DNA of 64,000 nucleotides, taken from the NCBI RefSeq assembly GCF_002284575.1, contig NZ_NPKJ01000076.1, positions 199,432-263,431 on the forward strand, in the 5' to 3' direction. Shown piece after piece: positions 8,007 through 16,308 of this stretch (the stretch's first letter is position 1; each line of letters opens with the position of its first letter). A program made the position numbers and the translations under genes. The notes below the pieces were generated by a model. That model was not told where the DNA came from, made no database searches, and worked only from the letters and a program-made list of their open reading frames with translations. This DNA is from Mesorhizobium temperatum (GTDB lineage: Bacteria; Pseudomonadota; Alphaproteobacteria; Rhizobiales; Rhizobiaceae).

Positions 8007-8321
8007 ATGAAATTCCGGCCACTCCACGATCGCGTCGTCATTCGGCGCGCCGAAAGCGACACCAAATCCAAGGGCGGCATCATCATCCCCGATAATGCCA
8101 AGGAAAAGCCGCAGGAAGGCGAAGTGATCGCCGTCGGGCCAGGCGCGCGTGACGAAAGCGGCGCGCTGATCGCGCTCGATGTCAAGGCCGGCGACCTCAT
8201 CCTGTTCGGCAAATGGTCCGGCACCGAGGTCAAGATAGACGGCGAGGACCTTCTGATCATGAAGGAGGCCGACATCATGGGTATCATCGAAAAGACCGTC
8301 GCTGCCAAGAAGGCCGCGTGA
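8007..8321 (+). CDS. groES: Co-chaperonin GroES
   Basis: A 104-residue Cpn10, slightly longer than the usual 95-97 residues. It starts MKFRPLHDRVVIRRAE and contains the mobile-loop region (ESDTKSKGGIIIPDNAKEKP), the VGPGARDESG segment, and GDLILFGKWSGTEVKIDGEDLLIMKE. The start at 8007 was chosen over an in-frame ATG at 7917 because the latter would translate the CIRCE element, and an AGAAAGAAG site precedes 8007. It is the heptameric lid of the GroEL chamber. The gap of 177 bp to groEL is long and holds a palindromic repeat. Confidence 0.97.
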   Translation: MKFRPLHDRVVIRRAESDTKSKGGIIIPDNAKEKPQEGEVIAVGPGARDESGALIALDVKAGDLILFGKWSGTEVKIDGEDLLIMKEADIMGIIEKTVAAKKAA

Positions 8322-8323
8322 TT

Positions 8324-8420
8324 GGAACGCTGCGCGTCCGCTTGGACGCGCAATGGCGCTCCAGTTTTTTGAATTTATGCATCGTGCTTTTCCGAAAATC
8401 GAATCCGATTTTCGGGCCGA
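8324..8420. repeat. Composite palindromic repeat (type 1) between groES and groEL
   Basis: The first palindrome has arms TGCGCGTCC (8331-8339) and GGACGCGCA (8344-8352), inside outer flanks GGAACGC and GGCGCTCC. The second has arms CCGAAAATCG (8392-8401) and CGATTTTCGG (8406-8415) with a 4-base loop. The same two modules occur at 26452-26549, 31070-31167 and 41671-41772. In the groESL transcript they would form two hairpins. Confidence 0.85.
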
Positions 8421-8498
8421 TACTTCAGGCGGCACGCCGAAGCCTTCCTGGCTCCACAGCGAGCGGGCCTACTCCACACACGAACGGGATGAAAAATC

Positions 8499-10118
8499 AT
8501 GTCTGCCAAGGAAATCAAGTTCTCCACCGATGCGCGTGACCGGATGCTGCGCGGAGTCGAAATCCTCAACAACGCCGTCAAGGTGACGCTCGGCCCCAAG
8601 GGCCGCAACGTCATCATCGACAAAGCCTATGGCGCACCGCGCATCACCAAGGACGGGGTGACGGTGGCTAAGGAAATCGAGCTTGCCGATAAGTTCGAGA
8701 ACATGGGCGCCCAGATGGTACGCGAAGTGGCCTCGAAGACCAACGACCTTGCCGGCGACGGCACCACCACCGCCACGGTGCTTGCCGCTTCCATCTTGCG
8801 CGAGGGCGCTAAATTCGTTGCCGCCGGCATGAACCCGATGGACCTCAAGCGCGGCATCGACCTTGCTGTTACCGCTGTCGTTAAGGAAATCCAGGCACGC
8901 GCCAAGAAGGTCAAATCCTCCGGTGAAATCGCGCAGGTCGGCACCATTGCCGCCAATGGCGATGCGACCGTCGGCGCGATGATCGCCAAGGCGATGGACA
9001 AGGTCGGCAATGACGGCGTGATTACCGTCGAGGAAGCCAAGACCGCCGACACCGAACTCGACGTCGTCGAGGGCATGCAGTTCGACCGTGGCTATCTCAG
9101 CCCCTATTTCGTCACCAATGCCGAGAAGATGCGCGTCGAGCTGGAGGATCCTTACGTCCTCATCCACGAAAAGAAGCTCGGCAATCTACAGGCGATGCTG
9201 CCGATCCTCGAAGCCGTGGTGCAAAGCGGCAAGCCGCTGGTGATCATCTCCGAGGACGTCGAAGGCGAAGCGCTGGCAACGCTGGTCGTCAACAAATTGC
9301 GCGGCGGCCTCAAGGTCGCGGCCGTCAAGGCGCCGGGCTTCGGCGACCGCCGCAAGGCGATGCTGGAAGACATTGCCGTGCTCACCGCCGGCCAGATGAT
9401 TTCCGAAGACCTCGGCATCAAGCTCGAGAACATCACCATCGACACGCTCGGCCGCGCCAAGCGCGTGCTGATCGAAAAGGACACGACGACGATCATCGAC
9501 GGTGCGGGCGAGAAGGCCACGATCCAGGCGCGTGTCCAGCAGATCAAGGGGCAGATCGAGGAAACCACCTCCGACTACGACAAGGAGAAACTGCAGGAGC
9601 GGCTGGCCAAGCTCGCCGGCGGCGTCGCGGTCATTCGCGTCGGTGGTGCGACCGAATCCGAGGTCAAGGAAAAGAAGGACCGCATCGACGATGCGCTGAA
9701 CGCCACGCGCGCGGCGGTGGAAGAGGGTATCGTTCCCGGCGGCGGTGTCGCGCTGCTGCGCGCCAAGGCCGTGCTGAACGGGCTGACCGGAGCCAATGCC
9801 GATGTTACGGCGGGCATTTCGATCGTGTCGAGAGCGCTCGAAGCGCCGATCCGCCAGATCGCCGAGAACTCCGGCGTCGAAGGTTCGATCGTTGTCGGCA
9901 GGCTCATGGACAGCAGGGATCACAACCAGGGCTTCGATGCCCAAAACGAGATCTATGTCGACATGATCAAGGTCGGCATCGTCGACCCGGCAAAGGTGGT
10001 GCGGACCGCCCTCCAGGATGCCGGTTCGATCGCGGCATTGCTGATCACTGCGGAAGCCATGATCACCGACATTCCGGCCAAGGATGCCGCGCCTGCGGCC
10101 GGCATGGGCGGCTACTGA
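8499..10118 (+). CDS. groEL: Chaperonin GroEL
   Basis: A 539-residue Cpn60 that folds proteins in an ATP-driven cage with GroES. Family motifs include VTLGPKGRNVIIDKAYG, the ATP-site segment AGDGTTTATVLA, and AAVEEGIVPGGGVALL near residue 410. The C-terminal tail ends AAPAAGMGGY rather than the usual GGM repeats with a terminal MDF. Rhizobia commonly carry several groESL copies. This one is CIRCE-controlled, which fits a heat-inducible copy. Confidence 0.98.
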   Translation: MSAKEIKFSTDARDRMLRGVEILNNAVKVTLGPKGRNVIIDKAYGAPRITKDGVTVAKEIELADKFENMGAQMVREVASKTNDLAGDGTTTATVLAASILREGAKFVAAGMNPMDLKRGIDLAVTAVVKEIQARAKKVKSSGEIAQVGTIAANGDATVGAMIAKAMDKVGNDGVITVEEAKTADTELDVVEGMQFDRGYLSPYFVTNAEKMRVELEDPYVLIHEKKLGNLQAMLPILEAVVQSGKPLVIISEDVEGEALATLVVNKLRGGLKVAAVKAPGFGDRRKAMLEDIAVLTAGQMISEDLGIKLENITIDTLGRAKRVLIEKDTTTIIDGAGEKATIQARVQQIKGQIEETTSDYDKEKLQERLAKLAGGVAVIRVGGATESEVKEKKDRIDDALNATRAAVEEGIVPGGGVALLRAKAVLNGLTGANADVTAGISIVSRALEAPIRQIAENSGVEGSIVVGRLMDSRDHNQGFDAQNEIYVDMIKVGIVDPAKVVRTALQDAGSIAALLITAEAMITDIPAKDAAPAAGMGGY

Positions 10119-10197
10119 TAATCGCCTGGACAAGCCTGCAGCGCCCGGCCGGAAAGGCCGGACGCTGATCCAACATCAACCAAGAAGGAACTGTTCC

Positions 10198-10587
10198 GTG
10201 GCCACACAAAGCAGCAAGCCATCTCTCGCGCGTCGATGGGAAGATTACCAGCCGGCCAAATCCACGCTTCTGTGGGCATGTGCGGCAACCGTCGTCGCCA
10301 CGCTGATCATCGGTTTCAACTGGGGTGGCTGGGTGACCGGTGGCACCTCACGCGCGCTGGCGGCAACCGCCGGCGACGTGGCGCGCGGCGAGCTGGCCTC
10401 GGCGGTCTGCGTCGATCGCTTCAACACGGCACCCGACGCGGCCGTCAAGCTTATCGAGTTCAAGGCCATAACCGACAGCTACAAGAAGCGGCAGTTCATC
10501 GAGACGGGCGGCTGGGCGACTATGCCCGGGAAAACCTCGCCCGACAAGCTGGGTGCGCAAAGCTGTGCGGTCGCTCTCGCCGCCTGA
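10198..10587 (+). CDS. Small single-pass membrane protein downstream of groEL
   Basis: A 129-residue protein starting at a GTG with AAGGAA 8 bp upstream. The in-frame ATG at 10084 would overlap groEL and lacks such a site. One hydrophobic segment at about residues 22-47 (STLLWACAATVVATLIIGFNWGGW) is followed by an extracytoplasmic domain of about 80 residues with two cysteines (LASAVCVDRF and GAQSCAVAL) and a GGWATMPGK motif. It lies 79 bp after groEL and may be read through from it. The family has no function that I know. Confidence 0.8.
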   Translation: MATQSSKPSLARRWEDYQPAKSTLLWACAATVVATLIIGFNWGGWVTGGTSRALAATAGDVARGELASAVCVDRFNTAPDAAVKLIEFKAITDSYKKRQFIETGGWATMPGKTSPDKLGAQSCAVALAA

Positions 10588-10641
10588 CATCTTCGAGCTC
10601 TCCGAAAGAAGAGAGATCTTCACGAGAGCCTGAAAGACTGC

Positions 10642-10663
10642 CGCCGGGGCATTTTCCCCGGCG
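10642..10663 (+). other. Strong GC hairpin in a small-gene leader
   Basis: Arms CGCCGGGG and CCCCGGCG close a 6-base loop (CATTTT). It lies 54 bp after the membrane-protein stop and 27 bp before the next small frame. No T-run follows, so it is not a standard terminator. It may be a processing or stability element. Confidence 0.45.
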
Positions 10664-10690
10664 CCAGCCCAGCGGCAAGGAGATCGATCC

Positions 10691-10852
10691 ATGATCGCAT
10701 TCGTCCCGAAGCCAAATGCAGCGGCGAAGACCAAAGTGGCCGAGGAAAGCCGCTTCGATCGCATTCGCAGGCTTGCCGACAAGCACAGGAAATCCGAGGT
10801 CGGCACGATACGCCGCGACCCGCAAAAGACCCGGGATAAGCGTCCCATGTGA
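10691..10852 (+). CDS. Small basic protein, 53 residues
   Basis: A short frame starting MIAFVPKPNAAAKTKVAEE and ending with RRDPQKTRDKRPM. It is rich in lysine and arginine. An AAGGAG ribosome site lies 8 bp before the ATG, and third codon positions show the local GC bias. It has no recognised domain. It is convergent with the MttB-family gene, whose stop lies 19 bp away. Confidence 0.6.
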   Translation: MIAFVPKPNAAAKTKVAEESRFDRIRRLADKHRKSEVGTIRRDPQKTRDKRPM

Positions 10853-10871
10853 CGCATGTGGCTGAACTGCA

Positions 10872-12425
10872 TCAAGAGATCGGCGCGGCCCCGCCCTCTT
10901 CCGTGCGCCGCGCTATGAATTCGTCGAGGACGCCTGATGTGGCAGCGGCAGAAGCCGGCGGCTGGAAGTCGGCCAGCAGCCGTTTCCAGATGCCGGTGGC
11001 GCGCTCGGTCGCGGTTCTTGACCCAGCCTCGCTCCAGTTGCCGAAATTCGACCAGTCGGCGACCAGCGGCTCGTAGAATGCGGTGCGGTAGCGCGCCATT
11101 GTATGTCCGGCCGAGAAGAAATGCCCGCCCGGCTGCACTTCGGCGATGGCCTCGAAGCCGATCGCATCTTCGTCGCCTGGCGTCGTCGTGCACAGCTCCG
11201 CGATGGTCTGCAGCGCTTCGACATCGGTGATCAGCTTCTCGAAGGAGACGCTCAAGCCGCCTTCGAGCCAGCCCGCGGCATGGATGCAGACCGTTGCACC
11301 CGCAAGCACCGAGCCCCACAGAGCGAACTGCGTTTCGTGGGCCGCCTGCGCGTCCGAAATGTTGGCGGCGCTGCCGCCGCCGGATCGCCAGGGAAGGCCG
11401 GTGAAGCGTGCAAGCTGACCGGCGCCGAGCGTCGCCTTGACGTGCTCCGGAGTGCCGAACGCCGGCGCCCCCGACTTCATGTCGACATTGGAGGAGAACG
11501 AACCATAGACGACCGGCGCGCCCGGTCGCACATTCTGGGCCAGCGTCAGCCCGGCCAGCGCTTCGGCGTGCTGCAGCGTCAGTGCGCCGGCCACCGTGAT
11601 CGGCGCCATGGCGCCGGCCAGGCAAAAGGGCGTGATGATCAACACCTGCCCCGCCTTGGCGAAGTCGATGATGCCTTGCGCCATCGGAATGTCGAGCTGA
11701 CGCGGCGAATTGGTGTTGATGACGGTGTAGCAATGAGCGCCCGAACGGAATTCGGCCTCGGACAGGCCGCGCGCCAGCCGCAGCATCTCGAAGCCGTCCT
11801 CGACCTGCGGCGTGCCGCGCGCGAAGACGAACGGTAACTTGTCGGAGAGCGTCAGTTGAGCCCGGTTGACGGCATAATGGCGGAAACGGTTGTCGATGTC
11901 CTGCGGCTCGATGCAAGGTCCCAGCATGTGCAGCACGTCGAAATGCTGCACCAGGCGAATGAGATCCTCGAAAGCGGCAAGCGTTCCCGGCCGCCGGCCG
12001 CGCTCTAGATCGGTGACGTTGGGCGCTCCGGATCCCGCCAGGAACGTCATCGAGCCAAGCTCGAGCGTCAGGTCGCGGGCACGGTCACCAGCGTACGCCC
12101 GGATCGATTTCGGCGCAGAGACCAGCGCCGCCGCGACAATGTCGCGGCCGATGCGCACCATTTGACTGTCTTCGTCGACCAGCGCACCGGCACGAGCAAG
12201 AATGGTGCGCGCCTCCGGCAGCAGCACCTTGACGCCGAGTTCCTCGAGCACGCGCAGCGCCGCGTCATGTATCGCGGCGACCTGATCGGCCGAAAAGATC
12301 GGCTGCGGCAGGAACGGGTTCTTCAGCGAACGATAGTCCGGCCGGCGGCTGGTCTCGCTGCCGGCCTCACCGGTTCGTCCGCGCCTGCGTTCGCGCCTGA
12401 GATCACGTGCGGCGTCATCGATCAT
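10872..12425 (-). CDS. Trimethylamine methyltransferase (MttB) family protein
   Basis: A 517-residue protein of the MttB/COG5598 superfamily (SADQVAAIHDAALRVLEELGVKVL at the N-terminus, MLGPCIEPQDI, AGAMAPITVAGALTLQHAEALAG, and GGLSVSFEKLITDVE near the C-terminus). The archaeal enzyme uses pyrrolysine. Here the frame has no in-frame amber codon, so this belongs to the non-Pyl branch that includes glycine betaine methyltransferases. Such enzymes transfer methyl groups from quaternary amines to a corrinoid protein. No corrinoid protein gene is adjacent. It is divergent from a TetR regulator that probably controls it. With the bet operon elsewhere in the window, a betaine or related substrate is reasonable but unproven. 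Confidence 0.85.
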   Translation of the reverse strand: MIDDAARDLRRERRRGRTGEAGSETSRRPDYRSLKNPFLPQPIFSADQVAAIHDAALRVLEELGVKVLLPEARTILARAGALVDEDSQMVRIGRDIVAAALVSAPKSIRAYAGDRARDLTLELGSMTFLAGSGAPNVTDLERGRRPGTLAAFEDLIRLVQHFDVLHMLGPCIEPQDIDNRFRHYAVNRAQLTLSDKLPFVFARGTPQVEDGFEMLRLARGLSEAEFRSGAHCYTVINTNSPRQLDIPMAQGIIDFAKAGQVLIITPFCLAGAMAPITVAGALTLQHAEALAGLTLAQNVRPGAPVVYGSFSSNVDMKSGAPAFGTPEHVKATLGAGQLARFTGLPWRSGGGSAANISDAQAAHETQFALWGSVLAGATVCIHAAGWLEGGLSVSFEKLITDVEALQTIAELCTTTPGDEDAIGFEAIAEVQPGGHFFSAGHTMARYRTAFYEPLVADWSNFGNWSEAGSRTATERATGIWKRLLADFQPPASAAATSGVLDEFIARRTEEGGAAPIS

Positions 12426-12608
12426 GGCGGATACTCCTCATTGCCGTATTGCCCTGCCGTATTGCCTTGCCCTGGGATCGTAGGGAGAAGCCGCTATGAC
12501 GCGCGCCGGCCGCTCGGCCCAGTTCGTTGAGGCGGGCAGGACACTTGCACTGTACATATGTGTCTAGTACGATTGTGTGCAGTTCCCCCTCATGCTTATT
12601 GTGCGGCC

Positions 12609-13247
12609 ATGATCATGATTGCTCCGCAGGACGAGCCGGCGCCCGGCAACATCAAGGTGACGCGCTGGGACTGGATCAATCTTGCACTCCAGACATTGAT
12701 TTCAGGCGGCATCGAAAGCGTACGCGTGCTGCCGCTCGGCCAGAAGCTCGGCGTTTCGCGCTCAAGCTTTTACTGGTATTTCGAGAGCCGTCAGGATCTG
12801 CTCGACCAGTTGCTTGCCCATTGGCGGAACACCAACACCAAGGCGATCGTCGAACGCGCGCAGCGGCCAGCCGAAAGCATCATCATGGGCGTCATGAACG
12901 TGTTCGAATGCTGGGCGGACGAGCGCCTGTTCGATCCCAGGCTCGACTTCGCCATCCGGGAATGGGCGCGTCGCTCCGACGACGTGCGCCGGGCCATCGA
13001 CCAAGCCGACAATGACCGGCTCGGCGCGATCCGCGACATGTATCGCCGGCATGGCTACGACGAAGAGGATGCCTTCATCCGCGCCCGTGTCCTTTATTAC
13101 ATGCAGATCGGTTATTATGTGCTCGACCTCAAGGAACCGGTCGAGGCGAGAGTCGGTCATCTCGCCGCCTATCTGCGCAGTTTCACCGGCCAGGAGCCAA
13201 GCGACGCCGACGTGGCACATTTCATGCGCTTTATCGCGGCGCGGTAA
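12609..13247 (+). CDS. TetR-family transcriptional regulator
   Basis: A 212-residue regulator. The N-terminal helix-turn-helix is TLISGGIESVRVLPLGQKLGVSRSSFYWYFESRQDLLDQ, which fits the TetR family. The C-terminal ligand domain is helical (VFECWADERLFDPRLDFAIREWARR). The start was set at the ATG at 12609 (MIMIAPQDEP); a second ATG at 12615 is possible. It is divergent from the MttB-family gene across 183 bp, the usual layout for a local repressor. The intergenic region carries a TGCAC...GTGCA inverted repeat around 12545-12581, which could be part of an operator. Confidence 0.82.
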   Translation: MIMIAPQDEPAPGNIKVTRWDWINLALQTLISGGIESVRVLPLGQKLGVSRSSFYWYFESRQDLLDQLLAHWRNTNTKAIVERAQRPAESIIMGVMNVFECWADERLFDPRLDFAIREWARRSDDVRRAIDQADNDRLGAIRDMYRRHGYDEEDAFIRARVLYYMQIGYYVLDLKEPVEARVGHLAAYLRSFTGQEPSDADVAHFMRFIAAR

Positions 13248-13445
13248 TTTGAAAGCGGATGCGAGGTGCCAAGGCGGTGGAGGTTGCATGCCCCTCCCCC
13301 TCGCATCGACAATCTGTGCCGCAAAAGTCCCCCTCGCCCTTGTGAGCGGGGCCAAAATGGACGAATAGTCTTGGCTGGCGCGCCGCCCTGAAATTGCCCG
13401 CATGCAGTTTCTCAGTGAGAGGCGTAGCCGCAGCCGGATCCTGGA

Positions 13446-15605
13446 ATGGCCAGTCCTTTGAAACCACGCAAGAGAAGAGGTCCGATTGCCGCAAGACTGC
13501 TGGCAGCGGATGCGTGGTTCGATTCCTCGCTCTACGAGATCGGCTTCAAGGCGCGCCGGTTCTGGGAAGCGGCCACCATTTTTTTCCGGCGCTTCCGCGT
13601 CTCCGGCTGGCGCCGCGGCATCATCGAACTGTTGAGCGAGGGCTTCACGCTCGGCGCCGGCGGCATCGTCGTCATGCTGGCGCTTGCCTTGCCGGCCTTC
13701 CAGGAAACCGCTGGCGACTGGCGTGCCCAAGGCGATTTCGCCGTCACTTTCCTCGACCGCTATGGCAACGAGGTCGGCCAGCGCGGCATCATCCAGCGTG
13801 ATTCGGTGCCGGTCGACGAGATGCCCGACCAGGTCATCAAGGCGGTGCTGGCCACCGAGGATCGGCGTTTCTTCGATCACTACGGCATCGATGCGCTCGG
13901 CCTTTCGCGCGCGATCTTCGCGAATGTGCGGGCGAATTCCGTGGTTCAGGGCGGATCGAGCATCACCCAGCAGCTGGCCAAGAACCTGTTCCTTACCAAT
14001 GAACGGACTTTGGAGCGCAAGGTCAAGGAAGCCTTCCTGTCGCTGTGGCTCGAGGCCAATCTGTCGAAGAAGGAGATCCTGCAGCTCTATCTCGACCGCG
14101 TCTATATGGGCGGCGGCACCTTCGGCATCGAAGCGGCCGCCGATTTCTATTTCGGCAAAAGCGTCAAGGATCTGAACCTCGCCGAGGCGGCTATGCTGGC
14201 CGGCCTGTTCAAGGCACCGACCAAATACGCGCCGCACATCAACCTGCCTGCTGCCAGGGCACGTGCCAACGTGGTGCTGTCCAATCTCGTCGAGGCCGGC
14301 TTCATGAGCGAGGGTCAGGTGCTGCAGGCGCGGCTGCATCCGGCCGAAATCGTCGACCGCGGCGAGCAGAAGAGCCCAGATTACTACCTCGACTGGGCAT
14401 TCGAAGAGGTCAAGAGGATCGCGGCGAAGTCCGGCCAGCATTCGCTGGTCGCTCACACCACTTTCGATGCCAACATCCAGAAGGCGGCGGAAGAATCAAT
14501 GGAGTTCCATCTCCGCCAGTTCGGCAAGGAATACAACGTCACCGAAGGCGCCATGGTCATCATCGAAACCAATGGCGCAGTCAGGGCGATCGTCGGCGGC
14601 CGCGACTACGGTGCCAGCCAGTTCAACCGCGCCACCAAGGCGCTGCGCCAGAGCGGCTCATCGTTCAAACCCTATGTCTATGCAACGGCGATGGAGCACG
14701 GCTTCACACCGGACTCGGTCGTTTCCGGCGGGCCGATCTCGTGGGGTGGCTGGTCGCCCCATAATTACAACGGCGGATCGGCCGGCAAGGTCACGCTGAT
14801 CACGGCGATGGCCAAATCGATCAACACCGTGCCGGTGCGGCTGGCCAAGAATCATCTCGGTATCAAGCCGATCAAGGCGATGGCGGAAGCCATGGGCGTC
14901 GAATCGCCGCTCGAATCGCACAAGACGATGGTGCTCGGCACATCGGGCATGACCGTGATGGACCAGGCGACAGGCTATAGCGTGTTCGCCCAGAACGGCT
15001 TTGTCGGCTCCCGGCATGGCATCACCCAGCTCGTCACCCGTACCGGCGAGGTGGTTTACGATTTCGCCAAGGACGCGCCGCCACCGCACCGTGTGCTCTC
15101 GGAACAGGCGCTGAAATATATGAACACCATGCTGGCGGCGGTGCCGGTGATGGGTACGGCGCGGCGCGCTGCTCTTCCCAATATCGTTTCGGCGGGCAAG
15201 ACCGGCACCACGCAGTCTTACCGCGACGCCTGGTATGTCGGCTTCACCGGCAACTACACGGCTGCCGTGTGGCTCGGTAATGACGACTTCACCCCGACCA
15301 ACAACATGACCGGCGGCTCGCTGCCGGCGATGGTCTGGCAGCGGCTGATGGTCTATGCGCACCAGAATATCGACCTCAGGCCGATCCCCGGTCTCGATCA
15401 TCCCTTCGTAGACGAAGAGATCGCCGCCAAGGCCGAGGAAGCGGAAAAGAAGAATGCCGAGCAGGCAGCGGCCGACGCTGCCGCCGAGCGCCCGCCGGTG
15501 CTGTCCAGCCAAACAACGCGGGCGCTCAGGGACATCACAAGACTGTTCCAGTCAGCGCCCGTCCTACAGGCGCCTGCGACGCCGGAGACCCTGTCGGCGC
15601 TTTGA
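13446..15605 (+). CDS. Class A penicillin-binding protein (PBP1A-like)
   Basis: Bifunctional peptidoglycan glycosyltransferase and transpeptidase of 719 residues, anchored by a membrane segment at about residues 66-84 after an unusually long cytoplasmic N-terminus. The GT51 domain has TEDRRFFDHYGID (catalytic Glu138) and QGGSSITQQLAKN. The transpeptidase domain has the active-site SSFK (Ser405, Lys408), SIN and KTGTT (Lys585). The C-terminal tail is alanine- and glutamate-rich. It is followed after 118 bp by two small envelope genes in the same direction. Confidence 0.93.
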   Translation: MASPLKPRKRRGPIAARLLAADAWFDSSLYEIGFKARRFWEAATIFFRRFRVSGWRRGIIELLSEGFTLGAGGIVVMLALALPAFQETAGDWRAQGDFAVTFLDRYGNEVGQRGIIQRDSVPVDEMPDQVIKAVLATEDRRFFDHYGIDALGLSRAIFANVRANSVVQGGSSITQQLAKNLFLTNERTLERKVKEAFLSLWLEANLSKKEILQLYLDRVYMGGGTFGIEAAADFYFGKSVKDLNLAEAAMLAGLFKAPTKYAPHINLPAARARANVVLSNLVEAGFMSEGQVLQARLHPAEIVDRGEQKSPDYYLDWAFEEVKRIAAKSGQHSLVAHTTFDANIQKAAEESMEFHLRQFGKEYNVTEGAMVIIETNGAVRAIVGGRDYGASQFNRATKALRQSGSSFKPYVYATAMEHGFTPDSVVSGGPISWGGWSPHNYNGGSAGKVTLITAMAKSINTVPVRLAKNHLGIKPIKAMAEAMGVESPLESHKTMVLGTSGMTVMDQATGYSVFAQNGFVGSRHGITQLVTRTGEVVYDFAKDAPPPHRVLSEQALKYMNTMLAAVPVMGTARRAALPNIVSAGKTGTTQSYRDAWYVGFTGNYTAAVWLGNDDFTPTNNMTGGSLPAMVWQRLMVYAHQNIDLRPIPGLDHPFVDEEIAAKAEEAEKKNAEQAAADAAAERPPVLSSQTTRALRDITRLFQSAPVLQAPATPETLSAL

Positions 15606-15723
15606 CGCCGGCACGACGGGCCAGGCCGTGCTCGCGCCGGCAATTCCACAGAGGTCCGCTTGCCATCGCCCCCTGCCCCGCGATATCCCCGGGCGGCACT
15701 CCTCTTTTTTCCCGCGGCTCTTC

Positions 15724-16308
15724 ATGCTCAAGAACGCATTCCTGACGCTCCTCGCGCTTGCCATAGCCATCGGCGGCGGCGGCGGCAGCGTCTGGTACGC
15801 TCTCAAGACGCAGGACGGCATCGGCGCGATCAGGATCGGCCCATGGACAGCGTTCCCCGATATCGGCACGAGGGCGGCGGATCCTTATTCGAAAGCCCGC
15901 GTGGCGCGCGAGGGTATCCTTGCACTCGGGCAAGCAGAAGGCCTGTCCTTTATCGCCGAACGCGATTCCGGTGGCGAACAATTGAAACGCCAATGCGCCT
16001 ATGAAATCGAAGGTGGATTTCCCGCGGCCCGGTTCTGGACCCTCTATGCCGCCGATCAATCGCTCGGGGTGGTCGAGACCGGCAAGCCAAGGCTTGCGGC
16101 ACTTCAATCATACCAGGTGCTGCGCCAGCCCGACAATTCGGTGGTGATTTCCGTCAGCAACCGCCCCGCACCCGGCAACTGGCTGCTTTCCGACGGCTTC
16201 GGCCGGATGTATTTCGTGCTGACATTCTACGACACGCCGATCGCCAGCAGCACGGGTCTTTCGGACATCACGCTGCCGCAGATCCTGAAGGTCGGCTGCA
16301 ATGCGTAG
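15724..16308 (+). CDS. DUF1214 protein, membrane-anchored
   Basis: A 194-residue protein with an N-terminal signal-anchor (MLKNAFLTLLALAIAIGGGGGSVWYAL). The C-terminal domain has DGIGAIRIGPWTAFPDIGTRAADPYSKARVAREG and GNWLLSDGFGRMYFVLTFYDTP, typical of DUF1214. Its last 8 bp overlap the next gene, a DUF1254 protein. In many bacteria DUF1254 and DUF1214 are joined in one polypeptide; here they are two co-translated proteins in the reverse order. No plausible ribosome site is visible, so the start is approximate. Confidence 0.85.
   Translation: MLKNAFLTLLALAIAIGGGGGSVWYALKTQDGIGAIRIGPWTAFPDIGTRAADPYSKARVAREGILALGQAEGLSFIAERDSGGEQLKRQCAYEIEGGFPAARFWTLYAADQSLGVVETGKPRLAALQSYQVLRQPDNSVVISVSNRPAPGNWLLSDGFGRMYFVLTFYDTPIASSTGLSDITLPQILKVGCNA

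Noticed and set aside
10872..12425. Possible pyrrolysine codon in the MttB-family gene
   Set aside because: The frame is open throughout with no internal amber codon.
12762..14456. Minus-strand frame of 564 codons opposite the TetR regulator and PBP genes
   Set aside because: Antisense to a regulator and a PBP with intact motifs, and spans an intergenic region without a change in character.
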